Source of the DNA: Cunninghamia lanceolata
Lineage: Eukaryota > Streptophyta > Pinopsida > Cupressales > Cupressaceae
Direction: 5' to 3'
NCBI GenBank assembly: GCA_027924645.1
Contig: BSBN01000252.1
Coordinates: forward strand, 1,488,001 to 1,552,000
DNA length: 64,000 bases
Position numbers and translations under genes: made by a program. Below are positions 33,843-46,871 of this stretch, piece by piece; the stretch's first letter is position 1; the number at the start of each line of letters is the position of its first letter. The notes beneath the pieces were generated by a model, which had not been told where the DNA came from, did no database searches, and was given only the letters and a program-made list of their open reading frames with translations.

Positions 33843-34755
33843 TGTCAGGATAAGGTGCCATTAACCTTGTAAATCCCAATATTGTATTTATTCTATTTAT
33901 TATATGTAATTTGTAATTATCCATAAGATATACTAGTTTCACTGGCAGGGGTAATTTTAGAGTAACTGGAGGTAATTACAAAGTGACTTTTACTGTTGGC
34001 AAATGTAAAAACTCAAATTAAATGAGGGTAGGTGTGCTCCCTTGAGGAATCTACTATTTTTGGCATGTATGACAACTATCATAATGTTTGGTAAGTGAAT
34101 CTATGACAACTGTAAGTTGTCATAAGATTCTGAGATTCTATGATGCATATGATGGATATGTTAGTTGTATATTTGCTATATTTAGCCCAAGGTTCCTATC
34201 TTGGAAAGATACTCTTTTATGGAATCTATGATAGTTATGACATGTCATAAGATGTAATAGGCCAAATTTAGTCTTGGACACCCAACCTTTGCATGTTTGT
34301 TTTTAGACAAGTGTAAGATGCTTCTAAGACGGTAATTAATGTTTACAGGTTGGAGAATCTTAAGAGAGAGAAGGTGAACGCCTAGGATGAGTTAGAAAAT
34401 ATTTCTATAAGTATTTGCCATGTATTTGTTGTTGCAATATAGATTTTAGGTACTCAGGTGCTGTCAGAATGCTATCAAATTGAAGACTTGTGGAGAGAGT
34501 TGTGTAGTTGATGTATTGTACAATCTTGTTGAGATTAATAAAAACTTGTGCCTCTTTCCCAGTGGAGTTTTTACCTACAAGGGTTTTCTCCACATAAACA
34601 CTATGTCATTGTGTTGAGTTCTTCATGTTTGACATCTTTTTTGTAGTGGGTTTTATGTTTTGTTACAATCTCCATTGTTAATGCACACTTAAAGATTGCC
34701 GAAATTTATCTTGAATTAGATTTCCATTGAAGTAGTGTTGCTTTCATTTCTAACA
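33843..34755 (+). repeat. 5' LTR of the plus-strand copia element
   Basis: 913 bp, begins tgtcagga and ends tctaaca. Preceded by TSD aaagg. Confidence 0.93.
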
Positions 34756-34757
34756 TT

Positions 34758-34769
34758 TGGTATCAGAGC
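34758..34769 (+). promoter_or_regulatory. Primer-binding site, initiator tRNA-Met
   Basis: TGGTATCAGAGC, two bases after the 5' LTR; an exact match to the common copia primer-binding site. Confidence 0.95.
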
Positions 34770-34862
34770 ATGGCCAACTTTGACTCCTGGGCGGTACTGT
34801 GGAATCTGTAGTTGCAGTGGGAGATTTTGTTGTGTTTATTTTGCAGATCTTGTGTTGTTATT

Positions 34863-37800
34863 ATGGCCGGATCCACCGTTGCATCAACCTCTCGATTGGA
34901 CATTGAGAAGTTCAACGGAACAGGGTATGAGTTGTGGAAGCTGAAAATAGAAGATTTGTTGGAAGAAAGAAACCAATGGTTGGCTGTCCAAAAAGAGAAG
35001 AAACCTAACAATGTCTCTCAAGATGAGTGGGATAGACTGGATAAGAAGGCACGGGGAACCATCCGATTGTGTCTTTCAGACACTGTCCTATTGAATGTCG
35101 CAAAGGAGGAGACTACACACAAGTTGTGGAATTGGTTGGGTGAGATCTATCAAGCCAAGAGTATGGTAAATAACTTTATTTAAAAAGAGAATTATTTTCC
35201 ATGAAAATGTGAGAAGGTGAATCAATTGCAGAAAATTTAAATTCTTTTAATCTGTTATTGAGTCAGCTTGATTCAGTAGATGTTGAGGTTAGTGAGGAAG
35301 ATAAATGTATCTTACTTATTTGTTCTTTACCTAAGTCTTGGGAGAATGTTATCCTTGCTATCACTGCTAACCTTGTGGATCCGAAGTTGGATGCTCTTAT
35401 TTCAGTGCTACTGTCACAGGAATTGAGGAAGAAGAGTTCAGATAGTTCAGGTGATGCTCTCAGTATTAGGGGAAGGTCTAATGAAAGGGGACCTATAGGA
35501 GATCAAAAAGGGGCTAAGGACAAGTCCAAGGGCTGGTCTAAGACTCTTGGTAAAAAGAACAGAGTTAAGTGTTGGAACTACGGTAAAAGGGGACATGTAA
35601 AGGAGTGCAGAAATCCCAAGAAATAGTGGGAGAGTGCTTCAGATAAGTCCTCGAATGTAGGTGAAGAAGTTTTACTTTCTGCATGTAATCTTGTTTCTAA
35701 TTATCATTGGTTGGTTGACTCAAGATGCTCGTTTCATATGACCCCGCATAAGGAATGGTTCTCCACATATAAAGAATATGATGGAGGTAATATCTACCTT
35801 GGTGAGAACTCTTCATATCTGATTGTCGGGAAAAGAAAGGTATTGTTGTGTTTTAGTGATGGGAGGATTAAAACCCTCCCTAGTGTTTTGCATGTTCCTG
35901 GATTAGCTATAAATCTGATTTTAGTTTCGAAGTTGAATGATTTGGGAATGCATGTGACATTTGACAAGCATGGCTGCAGATTGGTGAGAGGGAACTTGGT
36001 GGTAGCGAAAGGGAAGAGATTCATAAACTTGTTTAATCTTGAAGCCACTACAGTTTGTAATGCCTTTTATGTTTCTGAGGCTTCTAAAAACACTTGTATG
36101 TTGTGGCACCGTAGATTGGGCCACACAAGTAATAATGTATTAAAAACTATTAAGAATAAAGAATTGTTGGATGGTTTCTCTTATTCTGATGAGCACTTTG
36201 ATTTCTGTGAGCATTGTGTGTTTGGTAAACAAAACAGAAAATTATTTCCTTCATAAAACAATAGAGCAAAAGAGAAATTAGAAATTATTCATACGGATGT
36301 GTTTGGACCTGTGGATAATGATTCTATCAGAAAATCTCGTTATTTTGTTACCTTCATTGATGATGTATCCAGATTTACATGGATTTATTTTATGAAGCAC
36401 AAATATGAAGTTTTCACTAAGTTTAAGGATTTTAAAGTTTTAGTTGAAAACCAATCAGGGTTGAAGATAAAAATATTAAGATCTGACAATGGAGGTGAAT
36501 ATTGCTCTAAGGAATTTGATGAGTTTTGCAAGCATGTAGGTATTATCAGACAAAAGACAACTCCGTATACACCACAGCAGAATGGTGTTGCAGAAAGGAT
36601 GAACCGAACAGTTATGGAAAGGGCCAAAAGTATGCTTAGTGATGCACAATTGGATAAATGCTTTTAGGTAGAGGCTGTGTGTACTGCTTGCTACTTGATA
36701 AACAAATCTCCTTGTAAGGCTCTTGATTCGACACCTTATGAAGTGTGGACAGGTAAAAAACCTTTTGTTTCACATTTAAGGGTTTTTGACGTGAGGCTTT
36801 TGTTCATGTGCCTAAGGAAAAGCAATCTAAGTTGGATCCACAAGCTGAAAAGTGTACATTCATTAGATATGGTGATAATGTGAGGTTATAAGCTTTGGAA
36901 TCCACTAACCCGTAAGATTATCTTTTCGAGAGATGTTATTTTCAAGGAACTTAGAGCTATTTCTGAACCTAAGCAGCCAAAAGAAAAAGAAGAAAAGGTA
37001 AAGAAGGTGCACTTTGATTTAGAGTAGCAAGATGCACCTTGGGAAGAATAGAATGATGGATTGGGGGGCGAAGAAGAAGAAGAAGATGAGTCTGTTGTTA
37101 CAGAAGAAGTTGTTGCAAATGATCATGCAAAAGAATGAGTAGAGTCTCTTACTCCACCCTTGAGGAGATCCATAAGACAACGGAATCTAGTTGACAGGTA
37201 TAGCCCACCAAATTTCCATTGTGTATATGCTTTATTGAATACTAACGATGAACCTAGATCCTATAGGGAAGCTATTTTTGCAGATGATAGTGAGTCTTGG
37301 CAGTTAGCCATGCAGGAGGAGATGATGGATTTAAACTCTTGTAACACTTGGGATCTTGTTTGTTTGCCCAAAGGAAGAAAGGCCATAGGTTGTAAGTGGT
37401 CTTCAAGAAGAAGTTTGGAGTAGATGGGTCATTGGAGAAGTACAAGTCTAGACTGGTAGCCAAGGGCTACTCCCAGAGAGAGGGAGTTGATTTTGGTGAG
37501 ATATTCTCTCCTGTTGCTAAATTGATTTCTATTAGATTTCTCTTATCCATTGTTGCAACTTATGATTGGGAGATTGAGCAAATGGATGTTAAGACTACGT
37601 TCTTGCATGGAGATCTTGAAGAAGAAATTTATATGCAACAACCTACAGGTTTTGAGGTAAAAGGAAAAGAACATTGGGTTTGTAGGTTAAAGAGGTCTCT
37701 TTATGGTCTGAAACAGTCCCCAGAATGTGGTATCAAAAGTTTGATTCATTTGTTTTGAAATTGGGTTTTGTTAGAAGCGAGGAGGATCATTGTGTTTACA

Positions 37801-38824
37801 TTCATTGTATTGATGATTCTATACTAGTTATTGCTTTGTAAGTTGATGGCATGTCATTTTTCAGCAATACTAAGGGTATGGTCAGTAAGCTTAAAGCCCA
37901 ACTTTCAGGTGCAATTGAGATGAAGGATCTTGGTGCTGCAAGGTATATTTTGGGAATGGAGATCAGGAGGGACAGAGTTAATAAAAAGCTTTAGTTGTCA
38001 CAAAGTAAGTATGTGAATACTATTTTGCAGAGGTTTAGTTTTCAGGACTATAACCCAATTAGAGTTACTTTACCCATTGGTACTAAGCTTTCATTAGATA
38101 TGTGTCCAAAGACTGAGGATGATCTTGAGGATATGTCTAATGTGCCATATGCTAGTGTTGTAGGGAGTTTGATGTATGCAATGGTTTGCATTAGACTAGA
38201 TATTGCCCAAGCAGTGAGAGTTTTGAGCAGATTTATGTCTAACCCTAGTAGAGAGCATTGGAACTATGCGAAGAGGGTGTTTAAATATCTTGCAAGTACT
38301 CCTGATCATTGTTTGGTTTATTTTGGTACTAATAGTGCTAATAAATCTTTGGACATATAGGGTTTTGTTGCTGCAGATTGGGCATGTGACTTGGATAGTC
38401 GAAGGTCCACTAGTGGCTATGTGTTTACTTTGTTTGGAGGTGCAGTGAGTTGGATGAGTAAGAGGCAGCCCACAGTTGCTTTGTCCACCACAAAAGAAGA
38501 GTATATGGTTGCTACTCATGTCTCTAAGGAGGCAGTTTGGTTGAGGAGACTGTGTATAGGTATTGGTTTTGATTATGCAGGATCATTCAGATTGGTTGTG
38601 ATAGCCAGAGTGCTATCTGTTTGGCCAAGAATCCCATGTATCATGCTTGGACTAAGCATGTTGATGTTTAGTATCACTTTGTTCGAGAGTTAGTTGAAAA
38701 TTGAGAGATTGAGCTGAAGAAGATAGACACTTAGGAGAATGTTGCAGATTCATTGACCAAGCGTGTGAGCACAGAGAAGTTCGTATGGTGCAGAGAGGCC
38801 ATGGGCCTTGTTTCTAGTGCCTGA
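34863..38824 (+). pseudogene. Decayed copia Gag-Pol polyprotein
   Basis: Starts MAGSTVASTSRLDIEKFNG and ends ADSLTKRVSTEKFVWC plus about ten residues and TGA. The reading changes frame near 35190, 37400 and 37735 and again near the end, with in-frame stops such as 35624, 36254, 36665 and 37838. Gag: W-LKIEDLLEERNQW and a zinc knuckle that lost its second Cys (CWNYGKRGHVKEC). Protease: DSG is DSR. Integrase: HRRLGH to CEHC zinc region, then HTDVFGP, RSDNGGEY and GVAERMNR are present. Reverse transcriptase: GDLEEEIYMQQP and LYGLKQSP are intact but YVDD reads stop-VDG. RNase [14 protein letters not shown] and KEEY. Once a self-sufficient copia polyprotein, now unable to function. Confidence 0.92.
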
Positions 38825-38871
38825 TTATTTTCATTTGATTTCCTATGGGTTGATTTACAATGTATAATGTT

Positions 38872-38882
38872 AAGTGGGAGAA
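38872..38882 (+). promoter_or_regulatory. Polypurine tract of the copia element
   Basis: aagtgggagaa, directly abutting the 3' LTR; it would prime plus-strand DNA synthesis. Confidence 0.85.
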
Positions 38883-39802
38883 TGTCAGGATAAGGTGCCA
38901 CTAACCTTGTAAATCCCAATATTATATTTATTCCATTTATTATATGTAATTTATAATTATCCATGAGGATATGTACTAGTTTCACTGGCAGGGGTAATTT
39001 CAGAGTAACCAAAGGTAATTACAGAGTGACTTTTACTGTTGGAAAGTGTTAAAACTCAAATTAAACGAGGGTAGGCGTGCTTCCTCGAGGAATCTACTAT
39101 TTTTGGCATGTATGACAACTGTCATAATGTTTGGTAAGTGAATCTATGACAGTTGCAAGTTGTCATAAGATTCTGAGATTCTATGACGCATATGACGGAT
39201 ATGTTAGTTGTATATTTCTTATATTTAGCTCAAGGTTCCTATCTTGGAAATATACTCTTTTATGGAATCTATGAGGGTTATGATGCGTCATAAGATGCTA
39301 TAAGAGGCCAGATTTAGTCTTGGGTACCCAACCTTTACATGGCTATTTTTGGACAAGTGTAAGATGCTTGTAAGATGATAATTGATGTTTACAGGTTGGA
39401 GAATCTTAGAAGAGAGAAGGTGAATGCCTAGGATGAGTTGGAAAACATTTCTATAAGTATTTGTCATGTATTTGTTGCTACAATACAAATTTTAGGTACT
39501 CAGGTGTTGTCAGAATGCTATTGGATTGAAGACTTGTGGAGAGAGTTGTGTAGTTGATGTATTGTACAATCTTGTTGAGATTAATACAAACTTGTGCCTC
39601 TTTCCTGGTGGAGTTTTTTACCCGCAAGGGTTTTTCTCATGTAAATAGTGTGTCATTGTGTTGAGTTCTTCGTGTTTGTCATCTCTTCTGTAGTGGGTTT
39701 TATGTTTTGTTACAATCTCCATTGTTAATGCACACTTAAAGATTGCTAAAATTTATCTTGAATTAGATTTCCATTGAAGTAGTATTGCTTTCATTTTTAA
39801 CA
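38883..39802 (+). repeat. 3' LTR of the plus-strand copia element
   Basis: 920 bp, begins tgtcagga and ends ttaaca. Followed by TSD aaagg. Confidence 0.93.
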
Positions 39803-39807
39803 AAAGG

Positions 39808-40326
39808 CACATATCAACCTATAAAGACATAAAGGTACATTAAATATTATTAACCCAAACAGGACTATACTTAGGTTTGGACTTTCCTTTTTCCATAATA
39901 AAGGAATAGCAAACATTCTATTTCAAGTTCGAAAGGGATTTTTAAACAATCAATTCTCCCCTAGCCTTTGTTCGACTAAAACATAAAGTCATTTCAAACT
40001 TTCTAAACAAGACCATTTCTCATATACAAGAAGTCCTTAGTTTAAGCCAACCAAAAGGTTCCCATCAAGTTTATACGTCGACTATGATCGATTTTATACC
40101 AAAAGGTGGCTAAGTCTATTTCAAGTTTGCTATCCATTAATAATCAATGTCAAAAAGGTTATCCTCTCATCCATATTCTATGTAGTCAAAGGACTCTGCT
40201 ATCTATTTTGAGCAATTCAAGGAAACTATATTTTAAGTCCTTTAAGTTCGACAATCATTTGGACAAAGTCTTATGTACTAAATTCCATGGAGCATAGGTT
40301 TAATTACCCTGTTCCAACTTAATGGG
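39808..40326. other. No gene; 520-bp sliver of host sequence between two insertions
   Basis: Continues the sequence of 33240-33837 and is continued at 48143. I see nothing coding in it. Confidence 0.5.
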
Positions 40327-40331
40327 ATAAC

Positions 40332-41587
40332 TGTTTAGTGGAAAATTGGATTTGTTAATGTTTAGTGTTTTGATGTTTAAATCCTCCTCTCCACTTTACA
40401 TTCAAGGACTTGGGGTCAAGTGGTGAGCACTATCATACCCTAGATCACTGTAAGATGTAGGGAAACTTGGATTAGGGAAATTAATTATCAATTTATCTTT
40501 TCTTATGCTCAATTGACCATTAAAACCCTAATTATGCAAATATGACAATAAATTGATGAATAACAGAAGATGCTCTTGCAGACAGAAGTAAAATAGCAAA
40601 TCATAGACTACCTATTTTTGGGGTTCCGAGGTGGAATAGTCGGGGACACTGGAGCAGGCGCCCAAGTCCAAGGTACTAGTTTCTTTGCGGGGTCCTGACC
40701 TCCTTCTGACACTGATCAGCCCTATAACTTCTATTTCTAGGAACTCAGCTGCAGAGGACACTAGAGTGAGTGCCCAAGTCCTAGAAATGCTCTAGTGTCC
40801 TGCTTCTCTTCAGATCCTGAATCCTTGATGCATGCCAATCCTTCCTGCAACTTCACTTCTCCTGAATATGACACCTGTAACCTACAATCACAAGACTTGG
40901 TTTTGGGGGTTGTGGTGTTTAAAGGCTTGCCTTAGTCAAGCCCCAGAGGACATGTAAGTCTCCAAACAACGTTATCAGATAGAGAGTGCGTGCCCTTGTG
41001 AGGTAGAGGCAAAAACTAGAGGAAATGCTGATGAAAACACAATATAATGTCACCTTGTAGTGAAGCTCTCAGGGGAGGAAGATGCTCATCATTCCATGAG
41101 GAAATTGATGCTCAAATCTGCAAACAAACACATAAATGACACAAGTCTACTCTTGCAACACAATGAAAGCCTTGAATCACCTTGAGAACACAATAGCTTG
41201 CTAGTAATCATCTTATAATTCTCTAGTTTACAAATGAATGCCTAAACATGCTTTTATATGCAACTACAAACACTCCTGCCAAGATTTTTGTAATTCAAAT
41301 TTACTGTGTCGACAAAGGACCCAAATAACGGTCATAGATCGACACCCAGAAATTAGGGCTGACCCAAAATAGGGCAGGACTAGGGTGCGGACGCCCAAGT
41401 CCTCCTCCCTATTTTGGGTAGGGTACAGGTCAAGGGGCCCTCCTAGGTCCCATTTGTCATGTTACCTAGGGCTCATTCCATCGAGATGCCAAATTATGAA
41501 CTAAGATGTCCTAAATGCATGCAAAAGACCTAACAACTGAACCTTATGAGGGAAAAAGCCCCCAAGGGGACATTTTCTGATGTTACA
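40332..41587 (-). repeat. 3' LTR of the 40332-48137 element
   Basis: 1256 bp, begins tgtttagtgg and ends tgttaca on the plus strand; preceded by TSD ataac. Confidence 0.92.
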
Positions 41588-41602
41588 TTGAGCCCCCACT
41601 TT
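41588..41602 (-). promoter_or_regulatory. Polypurine tract of the 40332-48137 element
   Basis: Minus strand AAAGTGGGGGCTCAA, directly next to the 3' LTR. Confidence 0.75.
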
Positions 41603-43341
41603 AATGTATGTATAAATGCAAGGTTAATACATGAATTAAAGTACAGTCACAAACACAACAAACACGCCAAGCACGAAGAAGACACGCTAATCACATAGAA
41701 GATAGTAACAGACACGCAAAACAAGGAGAAGACAGTTACAGTCATGCATAACACGGAGAAGACAGTCAATGCATAGAAGACACATTAATGCATGGAAGAC
41801 ATAAATGATATCTTTTCTTTTCTTTTTGTCATATATATGAAATGCAGATGTAAGTACTGGAAAGTAAACAAACCTCCCATAATATAGGATGCACTCACTG
41901 AGCAAGTCTTTAGACTGTATATATAGGGCAACACACGCAAGACACATAAAACCTCCCAAAATGCAGGATGCACTCATTGAGCAAGTCTTTAGACTACATA
42001 TGGGGCAACAAACACGCCACACAAAACAAGCACACTAAACACACACACTCGAAGTCACGGAGAAAACACAACAGACAAGCGATGGAGTGTACCTATTTCT
42101 AGGTCAAACACCATCTCAGCCACATTATAGGCACATACCGATGATTGCGCTTCACCGCAACAATCATCGAAAACACACTTAAGGGTTGAGTTAGTCACAG
42201 AACTGCTCCCCACCTCCGCAGAGGACTTTTGAAAATGACAGGATGATGTAATCTACTCTGAGAAATACACCATCCCTACCTCCACAGAGGGCTTAAGATA
42301 AAAAGGATATACATGATATCCTGTCTCCATAGAGGGCTTAAATGATTGATTGATTGATTGCACAAATAAAATCATAGTGCAGGAAGTACTCATCGCACTA
42401 GTCTGCACCTGAGGACAAGCACATTGCTAACATCTACAACAAACAACTTACCTTATATGCCCCCACCTTAAGGTGGTTGATATCAGTTATCGATATCAAA
42501 CACGTTAAGGTAGGAAGAAAACACACAAGGGAACACAGACTTTCACAAAGCCCATGCCCCCCGGAGGTGACATGTACTTTACGATCACCAAATATTCCCA
42601 CAAACACATCCCTGCAAGAAACATGTTAGTGTCTACAAAATCATGATAAACAACAACATCAATGCATATGATTAACCACGCAAAGAGCCAAGGTTATAAT
42701 ACAAACTCAGAGTTTGAGGTTAACCGTGGGGCTATATCACGAAGCTCTCTGAATCGAGCACCACCAAGGCCAGATTCAAAGACAAACAAAGGTGCACAAA
42801 GTAGCAGTATTGTTAAGGTTTGCAAATCCAATAGAAACATCATCAAATTCACTACGTAGAAAGCACGAGTGCTTCCACTAGTCAAGTGTCGGATAAGATA
42901 TACAACCCCATCGTCATAGTAGGAACTAAGTCCATTTTTTGATTGCTCTCGAAAGGGACACTAGGTCCGCATTAGTATAAATGTTTGTCGTCATTCTCCC
43001 GCTAGATAGAAACACTAGAGGAAGGGAAACAATAAATAAGAGAGGATAAACAAGTATCTTAGGGATAGTCACATATGAGGGTGCCCCCAGGTCACCAACC
43101 ACGACGCTATGGCCGTAAGACACAACACACAACAATGAAATCAGAGAGAGAGAGAGGCAACATAGAAGAATGATGATACAAATAGAAGAAGGTCACAACA
43201 GAGGTGGTCTCCTGGTATCCTGGACCTTATGGGAGAATCTGAGGTCATCCTAGGAGGCCTAAACATCACATAACACATCACGTGGGAAGTACATCACGAG
43301 AGAGATAAAGGGTTAGAGATACTTACTTGGTAGCACCATCG
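41603..43341 (-). other. Non-coding 3' interior of the 40332-48137 element
   Basis: 1.7 kb with no supported ORF. Holds a 9-bp-arm hairpin (cgatgattg at 42139-42147 with caatcatcg at 42161-42169), a short tgat repeat near 42345 and a (ga)n run near 43145. It occupies the place where pol would be in an autonomous relative. Confidence 0.5.
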
Positions 43342-44451
43342 TTAAGAATATACACATTTAGGATATCGCTCATGTTGTTTTAATATTGTATTAACATTAA
43401 GTTTAGGATGACAAGAGGCTTTGGTGGGTTTCAGAGAGCGGTATCCCATACCAGTTGTGTAGTTAATTCCAACAACTTGTAAAGGTACTCTAATTCCTTG
43501 TTGATTTACACTGCAACCATTGCCTACATAGTCGTTATTTTTGTACAAGATTTGAAATCCATGACCATATAGAGAGTCTATTTCTTTAGAAGAAGGTGAA
43601 GCCTCATAGGTATCATAATTTGTAGTATAAGCGAGGGTATTGTCTTTATTTTCAACCAAAGAAACTTTGTTTTTCTGAGATGTTTCAAAAGATTGTTTAG
43701 ACAAGATCGATGCGACTTTTGATGTGTCAGGTTTATTAAATTTGTATTCCCTTGTATTGCAAGGGTTAAAATCTAATGAACCCCAATCATCACCAACAAG
43801 TGCATTCGATGGTTGGGAGTCTTGAACAACATTAGTCATTAATGGATCACCTTGCAAATTGTTTAAGCTCATATGATTGTAAACTGGTTTTTGCATTTCA
43901 ATGTGTAAACAATTATCTGGTTTAGGATCAGCATGAATAGTATGAAGTTTACCTTTGAATATAAATTTGATTGAACGATGTAGAGTGGAAGGGACTGCCC
44001 CCAATGCATGAATCCAAGGTCTACCAAGAATCATGTTGTAAGATAAAGAACTAGGTATGACATGAATCAGAGTAGGCACAATTAGAGGTCCCACTTGTAT
44101 AGGTAAAGTTATAGTACCTATAGATTGTTGTCCAACGTTGTCAAAACCACAGATACTTAATGGTTCCAACTTGATGGCAGATATATCAAGTTTAATCTTA
44201 TGTAATAAGTCTATGCCACAAATATTAAGAGCCAATCCATTATCAATCATAACTCTCTTAACCAATGTTTTGTTTATTGTGACAAAGATTATAAGAGGAT
44301 CATATTGGTTTTGAACTTCAATTGATGGTAATTCCTGTGGTTGAAAAAGAATATCTATTTTTGTCGCATGCATACTCTCCAATACATCTACTACATCATT
44401 TGGCTTAACAACAGGTGGCACAATCACCTTTTGCAAAGCTTCTTGGAGCAT
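43342..44451 (-). CDS. Retropepsin-like (gag-protease) ORF of the non-autonomous gypsy element
   Basis: 369 residues, open. Residues about 50-165 match the aspartic protease region of Retand/Tat elements: VMIDNGLALNICGIDLL, where the usual D-S/G-G is DNG, then MILGRPWIHALGAVPSTLH. A protease would cut the Gag polyprotein; with DNG in place of DSG or DGG activity is doubtful. Upstream in the same frame the coding-like sequence continues (ISLWDLIQTSPTYHGML) until a stop near 44519, so the listed ATG is probably internal to a longer ancestral polyprotein. The C-terminal half is polar, with a GYRSLKP segment near the end. No polymerase follows. Confidence 0.7.
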   Translation of the reverse strand: MLQEALQKVIVPPVVKPNDVVDVLESMHATKIDILFQPQELPSIEVQNQYDPLIIFVTINKTLVKRVMIDNGLALNICGIDLLHKIKLDISAIKLEPLSICGFDNVGQQSIGTITLPIQVGPLIVPTLIHVIPSSLSYNMILGRPWIHALGAVPSTLHRSIKFIFKGKLHTIHADPKPDNCLHIEMQKPVYNHMSLNNLQGDPLMTNVVQDSQPSNALVGDDWGSLDFNPCNTREYKFNKPDTSKVASILSKQSFETSQKNKVSLVENKDNTLAYTTNYDTYEASPSSKEIDSLYGHGFQILYKNNDYVGNGCSVNQQGIRVPLQVVGINYTTGMGYRSLKPTKASCHPKLNVNTILKQHERYPKCVYS

Positions 44452-45408
44452 TCCATGGTATGTAGGCGATGTTTGTATTAAATCCCAAAGAGAGATCTTA
44501 GTCGGAGTAGCGCGAAGCTATTTGACAAGATCATACTCTTGACCACTTTTATGAGTAAGACAAGGTGATGGAGGGAGCATAGGTTGAGAACATGGAAGAG
44601 AGATAGGCACATGCGGTGCTTGGTTGCCTTGCTTGTTATTACAGGTGTTGTATGTGTGAGCAATCACATTATGGTGTGGTTGTTGTAACACATTTTGAAC
44701 ACCTTGACTCAGTTGAGCAACTTGTTGTGCATATTTATAGATGTAATCCGGGGGTCGACCTTGAATAGTAATTAGTGGCTTTAAACAAGAGGGTGCACTA
44801 GGTGCCCCTCAGACAATCATCTTAGGAATATTGCTACAAGGTCTATTAATGATGATTCAATTAACATTGTTTCCCTCTTGATTGCACCCAACATCCATCC
44901 ATAAAGGATTTAATGTGAGAGACCTTTTCTCATCCACTAATGCTACATCTTGTCTAGGGAGAGCAGTGAGACGAGAGGAAGGTACAATATTGATAGGAAG
45001 ATTAGGTGTTACATCATTGATAGGGCTATCCATGGTCTTCTCATCTAATGTTCTTTGTATTTCAACTATAGGAGGAGGATAACTTATGGAATCATCATCA
45101 TCATCATCACCATATGTTTTAGCTATTAAATCCGTAGCATTAAGAGAACTTTCACTCTCATCATTGTCGATGTGTTTTGTCAAATCTCCTATGACCCAAG
45201 GGTATGTATTCATGAGAGAAGTGAAGTTGTCAAAATCAGATATATAATCAAGGATTTCAAATGAGGAGCATTTAAATATATCCTTGTGATACATAGCTTG
45301 TAAATAAGTGAGCACATGAGGATTCATATTAAGAAATTTGTAGAAATTCTCGAAGTTTATGATATATGCATGTAAAGATACCAAAGAGCAATGAGATGAA
45401 GATGCCAT
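44452..45408 (-). pseudogene. Broken gag-like region of the 40332-48137 element
   Basis: A 183-residue ORF (45408 down to 44857) starts MASSSHCSLVSLHAY and contains an Asp-rich run (YGDDDDDDSISY) coded by a gat/atc repeat, then Pro-rich sequence. After a stop the coding-like sequence continues as GRPPDYIYKYAQQVAQLSQG and joins the protease ORF. No CCHC zinc knuckle or recognisable gag core is visible, so the assignment to gag rests on position between leader and protease. Confidence 0.5.
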
Positions 45409-45499
45409 AATGAAATGTCATGTAACATCAATGCAAAATCAAATTTTAATAGCTTTTCAAAAGTATGCAAGAGACAAGTGCAAAACTATATGCAAAAAT

Positions 45500-46230
45500 G
45501 ACCTAAAATGTTTGATTTTTATGCTTTTTCAATTCAAATAAGTGAAAGCAAAGGGTGTTGTAAGGATTTTGATCAATGGAAGCAATTTATATGTCTAATA
45601 TCAGTCCAAAATGGCAATATGATCCTTCTCAACACAATCTTGATGCAAATTCAAGATAATGCCAAGTCAAAATATAGTGATAATATGTCGAATTAGGCAC
45701 TTTTTTTCACCAAAACTAATGCAAGAGAGCATAACAAAGGGTGTTGTGAGGAAAATGATAATGGAAAACAAATAATATCAGTAAGAATAGCCACTTGGTG
45801 CCAAAATACCCAACACAACACGCTTTTAGTGCCACTTAAGGTAAAACCCTAGTGAAAATATAGCAAAATATGCAATTTTTCCACGGTTTTTCAATTCCAA
45901 GACCTAGCAAAAGAAGTGTTGTAATAAATTTCAGGAAATGCAGAAAATAAAATCAATAATATTAGTCTCTTCAATCCATAAAATTGATCACAAAATGCTT
46001 GGAGTGCAAACTAGGTCAAACCCTAGGGCAAAAATAGTCAAAATATGTAGTTTTTCACCGAATTTTCAATACAAGAGCCCATTAAAAGGGTGTTGTGAAG
46101 ATTTTTAGGAGGGGTAGAAAATTATTACCCTAATAACAACCAATTAATGCAAAAATACTCTTCACAACACGCCTATGGTGCAAGTTTATAGAGTTGATAA
46201 GTCCAAATTTAGCGAAAATCATTGTTTTTT
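45500..46230 (-). repeat. Leader tandem repeat, about 175-186 bp, four diverged copies
   Basis: The word gtgttgta/gtgttgtg recurs at 45555, 45741, 45916 and 46090 (spacing 186, 175, 174). Each unit carries aaccctag, aaaatag/aaaatatg and tttttcac words in the same order, and three carry a downstream caacacaa or cacaacac that is complementary to the starting word. It lies between the primer-binding site and the gag-like ORF. Confidence 0.7.
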
Positions 46231-46871
46231 AAGCCTTAAGGTTTGAGATATTGGGACAAAATGCTATGTGAATGTTTTGAAATCTAATTTATGATGAAAA
46301 TGAAGTGTAGTCAAATCTAAAAATGATTTTCAAGCACTTATATGCAAAATGCCAATGGAACTTTAATGAAAATGCATGAAAATTGCTAGTTTTTGTTGAA
46401 ATTTTCTATGCAAAAATGCAAATATTTTAAATCTAAATGCAAATTTACACCAAAATGCAAGACTACAACCAAATTCTAATTTGAACGAGCCTCTAAAATC
46501 AGTAGAAAATTTTGAAAGAAGATTTTGCCTACGAACCCTATATTTTGGAATTACTAGGTTATATGAAAATTGTCAAAATTTCTACAAAAGCCTAGCAAAT
46601 TAATGACGAAAATGTAATGCAAATTTCTGAATTCTTATGTTTTTCTGTAGTTTATATCAAATCTGATGCAAAAATCATGAATTAGGAAAATTTAGAAAGA
46701 ATTGATGCAATTTAGTAAGTCAACCAATGCAATTTTATTTTTTATTTTTTTAAAATTTTCTTTTTTTTTTGAATTTTTCTTAATGCAATAAAATGAAAGA
46801 CTATATGAATGAATGAAATCAATCCAAATCTGAAGACACACACTCAGAAAGTTGCAATTTAAGTCCAAAAA

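Larger units (their letters stand above)
33843..39802 (+). mobile_element. Ty1-copia retrotransposon, decayed
   Basis: LTRs of 913 bp (33843-34755) and 920 bp (38883-39802), both starting tgtcaggataaggtgcca, with TSD aaagg at 33838-33842 and 39803-39807. The initiator-tRNA-Met primer-binding site and polypurine tract are in place. The domain order gag, protease, integrase, reverse transcriptase, RNase H defines Ty1-copia; the gag and protease sequences resemble the Tork/Tnt1 group. Stops, frameshifts and lost active-site residues show it is dead. LTR differences are scattered, so it is clearly older than the Tat element. Confidence 0.95.
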
